NCBI GenBank assembly: GCA_964428835.1
Contig: CAYRZQ010000020.1
Coordinates: forward strand, 1-64,000
Length of the DNA: 64,000 nucleotides
Direction: 5' to 3'
Source of the DNA: JAIXWP01 sp964428835
Lineage (GTDB): Bacteria; Bacteroidota; Bacteroidia; Flavobacteriales_D; Sanyastnellaceae
Part shown: piece by piece, positions 50,470 through 59,464 of the stretch
How the letters are laid out: every line of letters begins with the position of its first letter
Numbering within the stretch: the stretch's first letter is position 1
The notes under the pieces: model-generated
What the model was told of the DNA's origin: nothing
Seen by the model: the letters and a program-made list of their open reading frames with translations, nothing else
Databases searched by the model: none
Position numbers and translations under genes: made by a program

Positions 50470-51798
50470 TTAACCTGTATAACCAGTGCTAACCGCAGAG
50501 GTATTTCTTCCTCTCACTCTTCCAGACTTCATGAGTCCGTCATAGTGGCGAGAAAGAAGGTGACTCTCGATCTGTTGAAGTAGGTCTAACACTACTCCCA
50601 CGGTGATTAGCAAAGATGTTCCACCAAAAAATTGCCCGAACATTTGTGACTTAGTCAAGCCGACCATCATCACCAAAGCAGGCAAAATTGCGATAAGGGC
50701 GACAAATATACCACCAGGAAGGGTAATATTCGACAAAACCTTATCAATAAATTCTGCAGTAGGCTTTCCAGGCTTCACACCGGGAACAAAATTGTTGTTT
50801 CTCTTCAAGTCGTCAGCAATCTGATTAGGGTTGGTAACGATAGCTGTATAGAAGAATGTGAAGAGGATAATCATCACAAACAATAGCGCGTTGTAACCCA
50901 CTCCTTGGAAGTCAGTAAGGCTTTGAAGGACTTTACTGTTTTGGAGGCTTTCGTTGTTTTGCAACAAAGCTGGGATGAACATGATCGCTTGAGCGAAGAT
51001 GATAGGCATTACACCTGCGCTGTTGACGCGGAGTGGAATGTAGCTTCTAGCTCCCTCGCCTTGTGGAAGGAAACCTCCAGCTGTGTTGGCTCTAGCCATT
51101 TGAACAGGAATTCTTCTGATTGCCTGAGTAATTGCAACTACAGCACCGATGATCACTACGAGGAATGCCAATTCGATGAGGAAGAAGAAGAAAGTCTGTG
51201 TTGTAGCCTCTGTGTAAAGACCGCGTGGAATGTCAGAGATGATACCGATCATGATGATGAGCGAAGTACCGTTACCGATTCCTTTGTCTGTGATCTTTTC
51301 ACCCAACCACATTACGAATAATGTAGAGCATGTTAAGATTACTACGCTACTGAATACCCAGAAGAACGAGTTGTCTGCAATTGCGTTCGCAGGCACATAC
51401 TGCGTGATATAGCTTGGAGCTTGTACCACTGCAATGATGATTGTGAGAAGGCGAGTCCATTGGTTGATTTTCTTTCTACCGCTCTCCCCTTCTTTCTGCA
51501 ATTTTTGGATGCTTGGCACTGCAAGACCAAGGAGCTGCACAACGATCGACGCAGAGATGTAAGGCATTACACCGAGTGCGAAGATAGAAGCACGGCTGAA
51601 GGCACCACCGGTGAATAGACCGAGGAATGCCAGGATACCACCCTGTTCACCTGCATCGAGTTTGGTTTGGTCGATACCTGGGAGGATGATAAAAGAACCG
51701 ATACGGTAAACGAGGAGAAGAAGAAGGGTGAAACCGATCTTCTTACGAAGTTCCTCGTGACTGTATATATCTCTTATTTTTTTGAAAAAATCTTTCAT
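50470..51798 (-). CDS. secY: Preprotein translocase subunit SecY
   Basis: A 442-residue channel protein of the inner-membrane Sec translocon, with ten membrane helices. Start block RKKIGFTLLLLLVYRIGSFI, the plug region following it, GEKITDKGIGNGTSLIIMIGI and the C-terminal LLITVGVVLDLLQQIESHLL are all present. It is the last-but-one step from rplO (7 bp) to map (10 bp) in the spc operon. Normal length. Confidence 0.97.
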   Translation of the reverse strand: MKDFFKKIRDIYSHEELRKKIGFTLLLLLVYRIGSFIILPGIDQTKLDAGEQGGILAFLGLFTGGAFSRASIFALGVMPYISASIVVQLLGLAVPSIQKLQKEGESGRKKINQWTRLLTIIIAVVQAPSYITQYVPANAIADNSFFWVFSSVVILTCSTLFVMWLGEKITDKGIGNGTSLIIMIGIISDIPRGLYTEATTQTFFFFLIELAFLVVIIGAVVAITQAIRRIPVQMARANTAGGFLPQGEGARSYIPLRVNSAGVMPIIFAQAIMFIPALLQNNESLQNSKVLQSLTDFQGVGYNALLFVMIILFTFFYTAIVTNPNQIADDLKRNNNFVPGVKPGKPTAEFIDKVLSNITLPGGIFVALIAILPALVMMVGLTKSQMFGQFFGGTSLLITVGVVLDLLQQIESHLLSRHYDGLMKSGRVRGRNTSAVSTGYTG

Positions 51799-51805
51799 AA
51801 AAGGT

Positions 51806-52252
51806 TTAGAGTGTAGTGACAGAACCGCCTAATTTTTCGATTGCTTCTTTTGCAGCAGCAGAGAAGCCATGAACAGCTACATTGATTTTGCCTTTGAGTT
51901 CACCACGGCCGAGTACTTTCACGAGGTCTTTCTTAGAGCAGATACCGTGTTGTACGAGGGTGTCGTGATTGATTTCAGTGAGGTTGTATTTTTCAACGAG
52001 CATTTGAAGAGTATCGAGGTTGATACCTTTGTACTCTACTCTATTGATATTTTTGAAGCCATACTTAGGCAAGCGGCGTTGCAAAGGCATTTGACCACCT
52101 TCGAAACCGATTTTACGCTTTGTACCAGAACGCTGACCGGCACCTTTGTGACCGCGAGTAGAAGTACCACCGTGACCGGAACCTTCTCCGCGACCTACGC
52201 GTTTGCGATTTTTGATTGAGCCTTCAGCTGGCTTTAATGTATTAAGATTCAT
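51806..52252 (-). CDS. rplO: 50S ribosomal protein L15
   Basis: A 148-residue late-assembly large subunit protein. Gly-rich N-terminal part (GRGEGSGHGGTSTRGHKGAGQ) and LPKYGFKNINRVEYKGINLD are typical. Between rpmD (23 bp) and secY (7 bp). Confidence 0.97.
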   Translation of the reverse strand: MNLNTLKPAEGSIKNRKRVGRGEGSGHGGTSTRGHKGAGQRSGTKRKIGFEGGQMPLQRRLPKYGFKNINRVEYKGINLDTLQMLVEKYNLTEINHDTLVQHGICSKKDLVKVLGRGELKGKINVAVHGFSAAAKEAIEKLGGSVTTL

Positions 52253-52275
52253 AACTAAGTCCTATTACTCGGTTC

Positions 52276-52455
52276 TTATTTGTATTCCACTTTGAGCAGG
52301 TGGCTAACTGCGCGAATCATTCCTTCGATGTTTGGAGACAAGTCCTTTTCAACAGGAACGTTTAATTTTTTGATTCCAAGTGCTTCGATAGTGAGCTTTT
52401 GACGTTTTGGTTGGTCAATAGCGCTTCGCACTTGAGTGATAACAACTTTAGCCAT
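52276..52455 (-). CDS. rpmD: 50S ribosomal protein L30
   Basis: A 59-residue protein found on the - strand between rpsE and rplO: MAKVVITQVRSAI at the start, then KRQKLTIEALGIKKL and MIRAVSHLLKVEYK. ATG at 52455 and TAA at 52276. Small alpha/beta protein bound to domain II of 23S rRNA. Confidence 0.96.
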   Translation of the reverse strand: MAKVVITQVRSAIDQPKRQKLTIEALGIKKLNVPVEKDLSPNIEGMIRAVSHLLKVEYK

Positions 52456-52466
52456 TGGTATAATTA

Positions 52467-52979
52467 TTAACCGTTGTAAACTTTTTCTACGGAGATTCCT
52501 CTCATTTTAGCCACATCATGTGGGTTGCGGAGTCTTGACAAAGCGTCGAGGGTAGCTTTTACCACGTTGTGTGGGTTAGAAGAACCTTTAGACTTTGCAA
52601 GTACGTCTGTAACACCAGCTGATTCGAGCACGGCGCGCATAGCACCACCAGCGATAACGCCGGTACCGTGAGAAGCAGGCTTGATGAATACACGAGCACC
52701 GCCAAACTTACCATCTTGTTCGTGTGGGATGGTACCTTTGTGCACAGGCACTTGGATAAGGTTTTTCTTAGCGTCTTCAACAGCTTTAGTAACTGCTTCA
52801 GAAACTTCTTTTGACTTACCGAGACCGTGACCAACTACACCGTTTTCGTTACCTACCACTACGATAGCTGCGAATCCGAAGGTACGACCACCTTTTGTCA
52901 CCTTGGTAACGCGGTTTACTGCTACGAGGCGATCTTTCAATTCTGTTTCGCTTGAGCGAACTGTTCTAGCTTCTGCCAT
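52467..52979 (-). CDS. rpsE: 30S ribosomal protein S5
   Basis: A 170-residue protein of the 30S body at the mRNA entry; variants change accuracy and spectinomycin sensitivity. ELKDRLVAVNRVTKVTKGGR opens the double-stranded-RNA-like domain; AGGAMRAVLESAGVTDVLAK belongs to the C-terminal domain. It follows rplR (8 bp) and precedes rpmD. Confidence 0.97.
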   Translation of the reverse strand: MAEARTVRSSETELKDRLVAVNRVTKVTKGGRTFGFAAIVVVGNENGVVGHGLGKSKEVSEAVTKAVEDAKKNLIQVPVHKGTIPHEQDGKFGGARVFIKPASHGTGVIAGGAMRAVLESAGVTDVLAKSKGSSNPHNVVKATLDALSRLRNPHDVAKMRGISVEKVYNG

Positions 52980-52987
52980 TTGATTTA

Positions 52988-53341
52988 TTAGAATTTAAGG
53001 CCTGCCTCACGAGCAGCTTCGGCCAATGATTTAACACGTCCATGATAGAGGTATCCACCGCGGTCGAAGATTACTTCTTCGATTCCTGCTGCGATTGCTC
53101 TTTCAGCGATTTGTTTTCCGACTAATTTAGCCTGGTCCACTTTCGCGATTTTCTGAGCATCCTTCATAACGAGGGATGAAGCAGAAGCGATGGTTACACC
53201 TTTGAGATCATCAATGATCTGAGCATAGATCTGGCTATTGCTACGGAACACTGAAAGACGAGGTCTTGAAGCAGTGCCTTTAACACTGGCTCTGATTCTT
53301 TTACGAATTTTTGCTCTACGAGCTTCTTTGCTGAATGCCAT
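52988..53341 (-). CDS. rplR: 50S ribosomal protein L18
   Basis: A 117-residue 5S rRNA-binding protein of the central protuberance. RPRLSVFRSNSQIYAQIIDD and VIFDRGGYLYHGRVKSLAEA are the family blocks. Flanked by rplF (12 bp) and rpsE (8 bp). Confidence 0.97.
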   Translation of the reverse strand: MAFSKEARRAKIRKRIRASVKGTASRPRLSVFRSNSQIYAQIIDDLKGVTIASASSLVMKDAQKIAKVDQAKLVGKQIAERAIAAGIEEVIFDRGGYLYHGRVKSLAEAAREAGLKF

Positions 53342-53353
53342 TGCTTATATCCT

Positions 53354-53905
53354 TTATTTAGCTGCTGACTTACCAGCTTTTTTGCGTACAAATTCACCAA
53401 CATAACGGACACCTTTTCCTTTGTAAGGTTCTGGAGCGCGGAGGCTACGAATCTTAGCAGCAACTTGTCCGATGAGTTGCTTATCAAAGCTTTCTAGTTC
53501 GATAGAAGGGTTCTCCCCTTTTTCAGCTTTCGCTGACACTTTCACTTCTTTAGGAAGTTCGAATACGATCGGGTGGCTGAATCCGAGGGTAAGTTCGAGT
53601 TGTTGGCCATTGGCTTTAGCTCTGTAACCTACACCGATCATTTCGAGGTTTTTCTTCCAGCCGGTGCTTACACCCACGATCATGTTGTTGATCAATGAGC
53701 GGTACAAACCGTGCTTAGATCGAGCGTCTCTGTGGTCGCTCGTGCGAGAAAGCGTGATCGTTCCGTCAGCAATTTCGATGCTGATGAGAGAATCGATATC
53801 TTGCTTTAATTCTCCTTTTGGTCCTTTCACCGTTAGGACGCCGCTGGCGAAGGTTACTTCTACGCCTTTAGCGATGGTGATGGGGGCTTTACCTATCCTT
53901 GACAT
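53354..53905 (-). CDS. rplF: 50S ribosomal protein L6
   Basis: A 183-residue protein with two similar domains, near the sarcin-ricin loop and factor-binding site. MSRIGKAPITIAKGVEV begins it; EPYKGKGVRYVGEFVRKKAGK ends it. It follows rpsH by 24 bp. Confidence 0.97.
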   Translation of the reverse strand: MSRIGKAPITIAKGVEVTFASGVLTVKGPKGELKQDIDSLISIEIADGTITLSRTSDHRDARSKHGLYRSLINNMIVGVSTGWKKNLEMIGVGYRAKANGQQLELTLGFSHPIVFELPKEVKVSAKAEKGENPSIELESFDKQLIGQVAAKIRSLRAPEPYKGKGVRYVGEFVRKKAGKSAAK

Positions 53906-53929
53906 TGGTCAAAAGTTTTTTCTTGATTC

Positions 53930-54325
53930 TTAATATACGTAGCACAATACTTCACCGCCAACATTGTCACGGCGAGCTTCTTTATCAGTCATCACACCTT
54001 TCGATGTTGACATCACAGCGATACCGAGACCGTTGAGAACACGTGGAAGTGCATCAGCGCCTGTGTATTTTCTGTGACCTGGACTAGAGATACGCTCAAT
54101 CTTTGTGATTGCCGGAGTCTTTGTCTTAGGGTTGTACTTCAAAGCGATTTTGATAGTACCTGGCTTTCCATCATCGAACTTATAGTTGAGGATGTATCCT
54201 TTTTCGTGGAGGATTTTTGTGATTTCCTTCTTCAAATTAGAAGCTGGGATCTCTACCACTTTGTGGCGAGCGATCTGCGCGTTTCTGATGCGAGTAAGGT
54301 AGTCTGCTATTGGATCGGTAAACAT
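53930..54325 (-). CDS. rpsH: 30S ribosomal protein S8
   Basis: A 131-residue protein that binds helix 21 of 16S rRNA and represses the spc operon in E. coli. DPIADYLTRIRNAQIARHKV and TSKGVMTDKEARRDNVGGEV are conserved ends. Between rpsN (28 bp) and rplF. Confidence 0.97.
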   Translation of the reverse strand: MFTDPIADYLTRIRNAQIARHKVVEIPASNLKKEITKILHEKGYILNYKFDDGKPGTIKIALKYNPKTKTPAITKIERISSPGHRKYTGADALPRVLNGLGIAVMSTSKGVMTDKEARRDNVGGEVLCYVY

Positions 54326-54353
54326 TGTTACGTCTGTTTCTTATGATTAATTA

Positions 54354-54623
54354 TTACCAGCTTGCTTTTTTCACTCCTGGGATTAGACCATTGAGTGCCA
54401 ATTCACGGAATTGGTTACGGCAAAGACCGAATTGGCTCATATAACCGCGAGGGCGTCCGGTGAGTTGGCAACGGTTGCGCACGCGCACCTTGCTGCTGTT
54501 TTTTGGAAGCTTTTGGAGGGCATCCCAATCACCAGCCTTTTTTAATTCCTCACGCTTAGCTGCGTATTTTGCTACCATTGCGATGCGCTTGCGCTCGCGG
54601 GCTTTCATTGATTCCTTAGCCAT
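54354..54623 (-). CDS. rpsN: 30S ribosomal protein S14
   Basis: An 89-residue protein of the 30S head. It is the zinc-free long form: the first half is a basic helix (MKARERKRIAMVAKYAAKRE) and the second has VRVRNRCQLTGRPRGYMSQF and LPLKAS-like PGVKKASW without CxxC pairs. Between rplE and rpsH. Confidence 0.96.
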   Translation of the reverse strand: MAKESMKARERKRIAMVAKYAAKREELKKAGDWDALQKLPKNSSKVRVRNRCQLTGRPRGYMSQFGLCRNQFRELALNGLIPGVKKASW

Positions 54624-54646
54624 TGTATTCTAACTGTGTGGTAATA

Positions 54647-55195
54647 TTATTTTGTAAATGGGAATCCGAATTCTTCCAAAAGTGCTTTTGCTTCCTCGTT
54701 TGTCTTAGCAGTGGTAACGAATGTGATATCCATACCGTTGATAGCTTTGATTTTATCGAGGTCGATTTCTGGGAAGATGATTTGTTCTTTCACACCGAAT
54801 GTGAAGTTACCTCTTCCATCGAATCCAGTAGCCTTTACTCCTTTGAAGTCACGTGTACGTGGCAAAGATACGGAGATTAGGCGGTCCATGAATTCGAACA
54901 TGCGATCACCTCTGAGGGTTACTTTTGCTCCAACTGCAACGCCTTTACGGAGTTTGAAGTTAGAAATATCTTTTGTAGCGATCGTAGGAACAGCTTTTTG
55001 ACCAGAGATAAGCGTCATTTCATCTACGGCAGCGTCGATGATTTTCTTATCTGAGGTTGCCTTACCAAGACCTTGGTTTAGGCAAACTTTCACGATGCGA
55101 GGCACTTGCATGTTTGAAGTGTACTCAAAACGCTTCATAAGGTTTTGAGCGATTTCCTCTTGGTACTTTTGTCTTAAACGTGGTACGTAGCTCAT
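54647..55195 (-). CDS. rplE: 50S ribosomal protein L5
   Basis: A 182-residue protein of the central protuberance that binds 5S rRNA and touches P-site tRNA. NMQVPRIVKVCLNQGLG, LRKGVAVGAKVTLRGDRMFE and NFTFGVKEQIIFPEIDLDKI are typical. Its start overlaps the rplX stop by 4 bp, so the two are translationally coupled. Confidence 0.97.
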   Translation of the reverse strand: MSYVPRLRQKYQEEIAQNLMKRFEYTSNMQVPRIVKVCLNQGLGKATSDKKIIDAAVDEMTLISGQKAVPTIATKDISNFKLRKGVAVGAKVTLRGDRMFEFMDRLISVSLPRTRDFKGVKATGFDGRGNFTFGVKEQIIFPEIDLDKIKAINGMDITFVTTAKTNEEAKALLEEFGFPFTK

Positions 55196-55512
55196 TTGAG
55201 TGTCTCCCCTGATTTTTTAGAATAGCGCTCGAGTTTACCTTCAGAATTTCTTCTGCGGCCTACGCGTGTAGCGTTGCCTTTAGCGTCGATCACTTTCACG
55301 TTACTGATGTGGATACCGGCTTCGATTTTCTCGATGCCCCCTTGCGGGTTTTGAGCAGAAGGTTTGCGGTGTTTTGTCACCATGTTAACCCCTTCTACGG
55401 TTACGCGATCGCTAGAGCGGTCAACGCTGGTAACGCGGGCTTGTTTGCCTTTGTATTCACCTACGGTAACTACTACGAGATCACCTTTTTTTATTTTGAG
55501 TCGCTTAAACAT
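55192..55512 (-). CDS. rplX: 50S ribosomal protein L24
   Basis: A 106-residue early-assembly protein with a KOW motif (KIKKGDLVVVTVGEYKGKQ). Binds the 5' end of 23S rRNA and initiates assembly of the large subunit. Overlaps rplE by 4 bp. Confidence 0.97.
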   Translation of the reverse strand: MFKRLKIKKGDLVVVTVGEYKGKQARVTSVDRSSDRVTVEGVNMVTKHRKPSAQNPQGGIEKIEAGIHISNVKVIDAKGNATRVGRRRNSEGKLERYSKKSGETLK

Positions 55513-55533
55513 CGCTCGTTTGATTTTTACTGA

Positions 55534-55902
55534 TTAAAGAACTTCAGGAGCTAATGAAACAATTTTCATGTAATCCTTTTCACGGAGTTCGCGTGCAACT
55601 GGGCCGAAGATACGCGTACCTCTCATTTCACCTTGGTTGTTGAGGAGTACTACAGCGTTGTCGTCGAAGCGGATATAGCTTCCGTCAGCGCGGCGAACTT
55701 CTTTTCTAGTGCGAACGATCACTGCCTTAGAGACAGCACCTTTCTTCACGTTTCCGCTGGGAAGAGCATCCTTCACAGTGACCACGATTTGGTCACCCAA
55801 CGAAGCGTAGCGGCGACGTGTTCCGCCCAGTACGCGGATCACGAGAACTTCGCGAGCGCCACTGTTATCTGCTACTTTTAATCGAGACTCATTTTGTATC
55901 AT
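55534..55902 (-). CDS. rplN: 50S ribosomal protein L14
   Basis: A 122-residue protein at the subunit interface, where the silencing factor RsfS docks. MIQNESRLKVADNSGAREVL and ARELREKDYMKIVSLAPEVL are the family start and end. Follows rpsQ by 20 bp. Confidence 0.98.
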   Translation of the reverse strand: MIQNESRLKVADNSGAREVLVIRVLGGTRRRYASLGDQIVVTVKDALPSGNVKKGAVSKAVIVRTRKEVRRADGSYIRFDDNAVVLLNNQGEMRGTRIFGPVARELREKDYMKIVSLAPEVL

Positions 55903-55922
55903 AGCTCAAATCTTATTATGGC

Positions 55923-56177
55923 TTACTTAGCCTTTTCAATTACTTCCACCATTCTCCAGCGCTTCAATTTGCTGAGGGGGCGGGTTTCCATAATTCTTAC
56001 GGTGTCTCCTACTCCACACTCTTCTTTTTCGTCATGTGCCATGAACTTTTTAGAGTGCTTTACGAACTTACCGTATTTTGGGTGCATCACTTTCGTTTCT
56101 ACCGTAACTACGATAGACTTGTTCATCTTGTTAGATGTAACTACACCGATTCTTTCTTTACGAAGATTCCTTTCCAT
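55923..56177 (-). CDS. rpsQ: 30S ribosomal protein S17
   Basis: An 84-residue OB-fold protein that binds early to the 16S 5' domain. RKERIGVVTSNKMNKSIVVT opens it, and VRIMETRPLSKLKRWRMVEV closes it. Between rpmC (12 bp) and rplN. Confidence 0.97.
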   Translation of the reverse strand: MERNLRKERIGVVTSNKMNKSIVVTVETKVMHPKYGKFVKHSKKFMAHDEKEECGVGDTVRIMETRPLSKLKRWRMVEVIEKAK

Positions 56178-56189
56178 TATTCAAGGATT

Positions 56190-56384
56190 CTATTTATTGT
56201 TTTTTCTTTCGTTTAAAACCGTCTTCATGCGTGCGATCTCACGGCGCTTAGCGCGGAGTAGCATGGGGTTTTCTGTTCCTGCGATATTGTGGCTAAATTT
56301 CATTTTAGCGAGATTCGCAGTTTCTTCCTTGATTTTCTCAAGGATGTCAGTATCTGACATATTTCTTACATCTGCAGCTTTCAT
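56190..56384 (-). CDS. rpmC: 50S ribosomal protein L29
   Basis: A 64-residue, two-helix protein near the tunnel exit that helps dock trigger factor and SRP. The start is ATG 56384 (MKAADVRNMSDTDILEK); the longer frame from 56438 would run back into rplP and is rejected. LAKMKFSHNIAG and RREIARMKTVLNER are family blocks. Confidence 0.96.
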   Translation of the reverse strand: MKAADVRNMSDTDILEKIKEETANLAKMKFSHNIAGTENPMLLRAKRREIARMKTVLNERKNNK

Positions 56385-56395
56385 TGCTGTAATTA

Positions 56396-56815
56396 TTATT
56401 CTACGTAATCTGGACGAACGATGAACTTGGTGCGGCAAGGGAGTTTTTGCGCAGCCAGGCGGAGTGCTTCTTCAGCTACTGCGAGTGGAACACCCTCAGC
56501 TTCGAAGAGAATTCTTCCTGGTTTAACAACTGCTACCCAATGGTCAGGGGCACCTTTACCCTTACCCATACGTACCTCTGCAGGTTTAGCAGTGATAGGT
56601 TTGTCTGGGAAGATTCGAATCCAAACCTTACCTTCCCTTTTCATAAATCTCGTGAGGGCCACACGCGCTGCTTCGAGCTGACGTGAAGTGATGAAACCTT
56701 CGTCGAGTGTTTTGATAGCGAAGCTTCCGAAGGCAAGTTGAGAACCGCGATATGCGATACCTTTGATCTTACCTTTCTGCTGCTTTCTGTATTTCGTCCT
56801 TTTTGGCTGTAACAT
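56396..56815 (-). CDS. rplP: 50S ribosomal protein L16
   Basis: A 139-residue protein near the A site and the elbow of tRNA. MLQPKRTKYRKQQKGKIKG begins it; MGKGKGAPDHWVAVVKPGRI is the conserved core. Follows rpsC by 35 bp. Confidence 0.98.
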   Translation of the reverse strand: MLQPKRTKYRKQQKGKIKGIAYRGSQLAFGSFAIKTLDEGFITSRQLEAARVALTRFMKREGKVWIRIFPDKPITAKPAEVRMGKGKGAPDHWVAVVKPGRILFEAEGVPLAVAEEALRLAAQKLPCRTKFIVRPDYVE

Positions 56816-56850
56816 GGTCGTTTATCTTGACTCAGTTAATATTCTTTTTA

Positions 56851-57627
56851 TTATCCGCGACGTTCTTTGCGTTCGCCACCGCGGTTGTTTCCACCTCTGC
56901 GGTTGTCACGGCCACCTCTGTTGTCAGGGCGTTCGCTTCTTTCGTTTCCGCTGGTTCTCTTTTGAGTGAGCGTCTGACCGAAGTTTGGGCTAAGGTCACG
57001 CTTTCCGTAAACTTCACCTCTACAGATCCACACCTTGATACCGATTCTTCCGTATGCAGTGTGTGCTTCTGCGTGATGATAGTCGATATCTGCTCTTAGA
57101 GTGTGAAGAGGAGTACGACCTTCTTTGTATGTTTCAGAGCGAGCGATTTCGGCACCATTTACACGACCTGCGATCGTTACTTTGATACCTTCAGCACCCA
57201 TTCTCATGCTGCTGCTTAATGCCATTTTGGTAGCGCGGCGGTAGCTGATACGACCTTCGATTTGGCGAGCGATACCGTCAGCAACGAGGCGTGCATCGAG
57301 TTCTGGACGCTTGATCTCAAAGATGTTGATTTGAACATCCTTACCGGTGAGTTTCTTCAACTCTTCCTTGAGCTTGTCCACTTCGCTACCAGCTTTTCCG
57401 ATGATTACACCTGGACGAGCAGTGTTGATAGTTACGGTAACAAGCTTCAAAGTACGTTCGATAACGATCTTTGACACCGACGCTTTCTTCAAGCGTGCCA
57501 TGAGGTACTTACGGATTTTATCGTCTTCAACGATTTTCTCAACGTAGTTGTTTCCACCGTACCAATTGCTGTCCCAGCCTTTGATGAAGCCGAGTCGGTT
57601 ACCTATCGGGTTACATTTTTGTCCCAT
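56851..57627 (-). CDS. rpsC: 30S ribosomal protein S3 with RG-rich tail
   Basis: A 258-residue protein at the mRNA entry with helicase-like function. KH domain with GKAGSEVDKLKEEL and the C-terminal domain GIKVWICRGEVYGKRDLS. The last 35 residues are an Arg/Gly/Asn-rich, disordered tail (RPDNRGGRDNRRGGNNRGG), longer than usual, with a probable RNA-binding nature. Follows rplV by 15 bp. Confidence 0.97.
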   Translation of the reverse strand: MGQKCNPIGNRLGFIKGWDSNWYGGNNYVEKIVEDDKIRKYLMARLKKASVSKIVIERTLKLVTVTINTARPGVIIGKAGSEVDKLKEELKKLTGKDVQINIFEIKRPELDARLVADGIARQIEGRISYRRATKMALSSSMRMGAEGIKVTIAGRVNGAEIARSETYKEGRTPLHTLRADIDYHHAEAHTAYGRIGIKVWICRGEVYGKRDLSPNFGQTLTQKRTSGNERSERPDNRGGRDNRRGGNNRGGERKERRG

Positions 57628-57642
57628 TTCTAGCTTCCTATG

Positions 57643-58035
57643 TTATTTTTTATCCAAAATGATTGTAATGTGATTGCTACGCTTGCGGATGCGGTGAGCG
57701 CGACCTTGCGGAGCTGGGCTGATACGCTTGAGGGTGCGAGCACCGTCTACGCGAACTTCCTTCACTACCACGTTAGCAGAAGCGATATCCTCTCCTGGGT
57801 TCTTAGCCTGCCAGTTGTTGATTGCAGAGCGAAGAAGTTTTTCCATTGGAAGAGCTGCGTGCTTTCTGGTGAACTTGAGAATGTTTACAGCACCTACCAC
57901 CTCTTTACCACGGATGATATTTGCAACCAATCTCATCTTACGAGGAGAAGAAGGTTCATTCTTCAAATTTGCGAAGGACTTATTTTTGCGCTCTTCTTTT
58001 AGCCTTTCAGCCATTTCTCTTTTACGCTTTCCCAT
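57643..58035 (-). CDS. rplV: 50S ribosomal protein L22
   Basis: A 130-residue protein lining the exit tunnel, where macrolides act. PSSPRKMRLVANIIRGKEV and HRIRKRSNHITIILDKK are the family blocks; the N-terminus has a basic extension of about 20 residues. Follows rpsS by 20 bp. Confidence 0.97.
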   Translation of the reverse strand: MGKRKREMAERLKEERKNKSFANLKNEPSSPRKMRLVANIIRGKEVVGAVNILKFTRKHAALPMEKLLRSAINNWQAKNPGEDIASANVVVKEVRVDGARTLKRISPAPQGRAHRIRKRSNHITIILDKK

Positions 58036-58055
58036 TTTCTTATCGTTTACCGGGA

Positions 58056-58322
58056 TTATTTTCTGTTACCTGAGTGACCGCGGAAAGTGCGGGTTGGAGA
58101 AAATTCTCCAAGTTTGTGACCTACCATGTTTTCTGTCACATAAACTGGGATGAACTGCTTTCCGTTGTGAACTGCGATGGTAAGACCAACGAAGTCAGGC
58201 GTGATAGTAGAAGCTCTGCTCCAAGTTTTAATAACATTCTTCTTTCCTGAAGACTGTGCCTCATCAACTCTTTTAGAGAGTTTGTAGTGCACAAAAGGTG
58301 GTTTCTTTAGCGACCTAGCCAT
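58056..58322 (-). CDS. rpsS: 30S ribosomal protein S19
   Basis: An 88-residue protein of the 30S head, next to S13. MARSLKKPPFVHYKLSKRVD, then VIKTWSRASTITPDFVGLTI and KLGEFSPTRTFRGHSGNRK. Follows rplB by 8 bp. Confidence 0.98.
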   Translation of the reverse strand: MARSLKKPPFVHYKLSKRVDEAQSSGKKNVIKTWSRASTITPDFVGLTIAVHNGKQFIPVYVTENMVGHKLGEFSPTRTFRGHSGNRK

Positions 58323-58330
58323 GGCTTATC

Positions 58331-59155
58331 TTATTTCTTTCTGCGTTCGATAATGAATTTTGATGAAGGCTTTTTGTTCTTGCGAGTTTTGTAACCTTTC
58401 GCAGGAGTGCCTTTGCGTGAGCGTGGGTGACCACCTGATTGGCGACCTTCACCACCACCCATTGGGTGATCTACTGGATTCATAGCAACACCGCGTACGC
58501 GAGGCTTGCGACCTAACCAGCGGCTGCGACCTGCTTTACCAGAGCGCACGAGGTTGTGTTCACCGTTTGATACAACACCGATTGTAGCGATACAGTCAGC
58601 GAGGATCAATCTTGTCTCACCAGAAGGAAGAGAGATTACTGCGTAAGCACCGTCGCGAGCAGAGAGCTGAGCATAGCTACCAGCGCTTCTTGCGATTGCG
58701 CCGCCTTTACCAGGCTTCATCTCGATGTTGTGGATGGTTGTTCCGAGTGGAATATCTCTGAGTGGAAGTGCATTTCCAATTTCTGGAGCTGCACCAGCGC
58801 CGCTCATGATTGTTTGACCAACGGTCAAGCCTTGAGGAGCGAGGATATATCTCTTTTCACCATCAGCGTATTCAACGAGGGCGATACGAGCAGAGCGGTT
58901 TGGATCGTATTCGATTGTCAAAACGTTCGCAGCAATTTCATGCTTGTTACGTTTGAAATCGATCAAACGATAGCGACGCTTGTGACCACCACCAATCATG
59001 CGCATAGTACGCTTACCTTGGTTGTTACGACCACCTGTTCTCTTCATTGGCACAACGAGCGCCTTAAATGGCTTGTCTGTTGTGATTTCTTCGAAAGTCT
59101 GTGCGACTTTGAAGCGTGTTCCCGGAGTTACCGGATTTAATTTTCTGATGCCCAT
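58331..59155 (-). CDS. rplB: 50S ribosomal protein L2
   Basis: A 274-residue protein needed for peptidyl transferase and subunit association. MGIRKLNPVTPGTRF starts it; RGVAMNPVDHPMGGGEGRQS carries the conserved loop near the peptidyl transferase centre. Follows rplW by 13 bp. Confidence 0.98.
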   Translation of the reverse strand: MGIRKLNPVTPGTRFKVAQTFEEITTDKPFKALVVPMKRTGGRNNQGKRTMRMIGGGHKRRYRLIDFKRNKHEIAANVLTIEYDPNRSARIALVEYADGEKRYILAPQGLTVGQTIMSGAGAAPEIGNALPLRDIPLGTTIHNIEMKPGKGGAIARSAGSYAQLSARDGAYAVISLPSGETRLILADCIATIGVVSNGEHNLVRSGKAGRSRWLGRKPRVRGVAMNPVDHPMGGGEGRQSGGHPRSRKGTPAKGYKTRKNKKPSSKFIIERRKK

Positions 59156-59168
59156 TTCCGACTATATC

Positions 59169-59459
59169 TTAAATGTTGGCGTAAAAGTCTATTGTTTCAC
59201 CGGCAGCAAGAGTAACAATTGCCTTCTTGTAGCTCTTGGTGCGACCTTCGATGATACCAGTTTTGGTATAACGAGTCTTGCGTTTGCCGTCATAGCGAAG
59301 CGTGTTTACGTTGGTCACGTTTACGCCGTATGCTTTTTCGATCGCCTTTTTGATTTCGATCTTGTTGGCGTCCACGTCAACGATGAACCCGTACTTTCCA
59401 AGTTTGTCCTGGATTGCTGTCATTTTCTCTGTTACGAGAGGTTTGATCAAAATTTCCAT
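59169..59459 (-). CDS. rplW: 50S ribosomal protein L23
   Basis: A 96-residue protein at the tunnel exit and docking site of trigger factor and SRP. MEILIKPLVTEKMTAIQDKL and VDANKIEIKKAIEKAYGVNV are family blocks. Between rplD (5 bp) and rplB. Confidence 0.97.
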   Translation of the reverse strand: MEILIKPLVTEKMTAIQDKLGKYGFIVDVDANKIEIKKAIEKAYGVNVTNVNTLRYDGKRKTRYTKTGIIEGRTKSYKKAIVTLAAGETIDFYANI

Positions 59460-59464
59460 GGCGA